DNA of 58,729 nt. It comes from Gammaproteobacteria bacterium (GTDB lineage: Bacteria > Pseudomonadota > Gammaproteobacteria > Pseudomonadales > Cellvibrionaceae). The position numbers and the translations under genes were made by a program. This document shows positions 58,674 through 58,729 of the stretch, in pieces. The notes under the pieces are model-generated. The model did no database searches, was not told the DNA's origin, and saw only the letters and a program-made list of their open reading frames with translations. The DNA lies in assembly GCA_021151835.1 (NCBI GenBank), contig JAGKWO010000027.1:1-58729 (forward strand), in the 5' to 3' direction. Numbering within the stretch: the first letter of the stretch is position 1; every line of letters starts with the position of its first letter.

Positions 58674-58729
58674 GAAAATTTGCAGCCGGCTCAATGAGTT
58701 ATGGATGAATCGGTTTCCCAAAGTCCGGC

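Overview
The window looks like an accessory region, a plasmid or integrative element, from a gammaproteobacterium. Pointers are a UmuDC pair under an Escherichia-type SOS box, a Tus-like protein, CsrA, and an ars operon of gammaproteobacterial style. The exact host cannot be read from the sequence; a Cellvibrio-like or Pseudomonas-like host is a guess. No rRNA, tRNA or CRISPR array was seen. Base composition changes repeatedly along the window, which fits assembly from several sources.

Layout. (1) 1-7.5 kb: the end of a Toprim primase gene, a row of small envelope or unknown genes, a membrane-anchored DsbA-like protein, an SRAP protease, and umuDC behind a LexA box. (2) 7.7-11.2 kb, minus strand: a three-gene ABC-three-component (ABC-3C) conflict system made of an SMC-like ATPase with a zinc hook, a middle component and a nuclease-like protein. 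(3) 11.2-15.3 kb: a complete ISL3-family element with 24-bp perfect terminal inverted repeats and an 8-bp target duplication. It carries an AbiEii-like nucleotidyltransferase, an XRE regulator and several small genes as cargo. (4) 15.5-20.3 kb, minus strand: a large stand-alone SMC/RecF-like ATPase, a secreted nuclease, and a Tus-like replication-fork-arrest protein with a partner gene and two candidate Ter-like sites. (5) 20.8-28 kb: mobile-element backbone genes, including DUF1173, an accessory CsrA, a cold-shock protein, a lipoprotein and a Sel1-like protein.

(6) 28.7-46.1 kb: a complete type I BREX phage-defence locus in the order brxR-brxA-brxB-brxC-pglX-brxU-pglZ-brxL, nearly all translationally coupled. 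A GmrSD-like type IV restriction enzyme (BrxU) sits between pglX and pglZ. (7) 46.2-49.5 kb, minus strand: three orphan genes, then a tyrosine recombinase with a small partner gene. The recombinase is preceded by a 40-bp palindrome with a 6-bp centre and by other repeats resembling a resolution site. (8) 50.3-57.8 kb: an arsenic island, arsC-arsR-arsC-arsH-acr3-phosphatase-gapdh-arsJ, plus a small periplasmic protein and an ArsO-type monooxygenase. (9) 58.2 kb: a short KfrA/TnpT-like DNA-binding protein.

How the parts work together. BREX, BrxU, ABC-3C, the SMC-like ATPase and the AbiEii-like cargo form a layered defence island. The arsenic genes cover reduction of arsenate, efflux of arsenite, oxidation of organoarsenicals, and export of arsenate as 1-arseno-3-phosphoglycerate. 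About 51-bp repeats containing GCTAGCAA lie left of BREX (28438), between the recombinase and ars (49915, inverted) and just before the KfrA/TnpT-like gene (58145). This suggests that BREX and ars move as cassettes of a Tn4651-like TnpS/TnpT recombination system. The least described items are the Tus-like module with its paired sites, the cargo-bearing ISL3 element, and the recombination-site-bracketed BREX/ars island.
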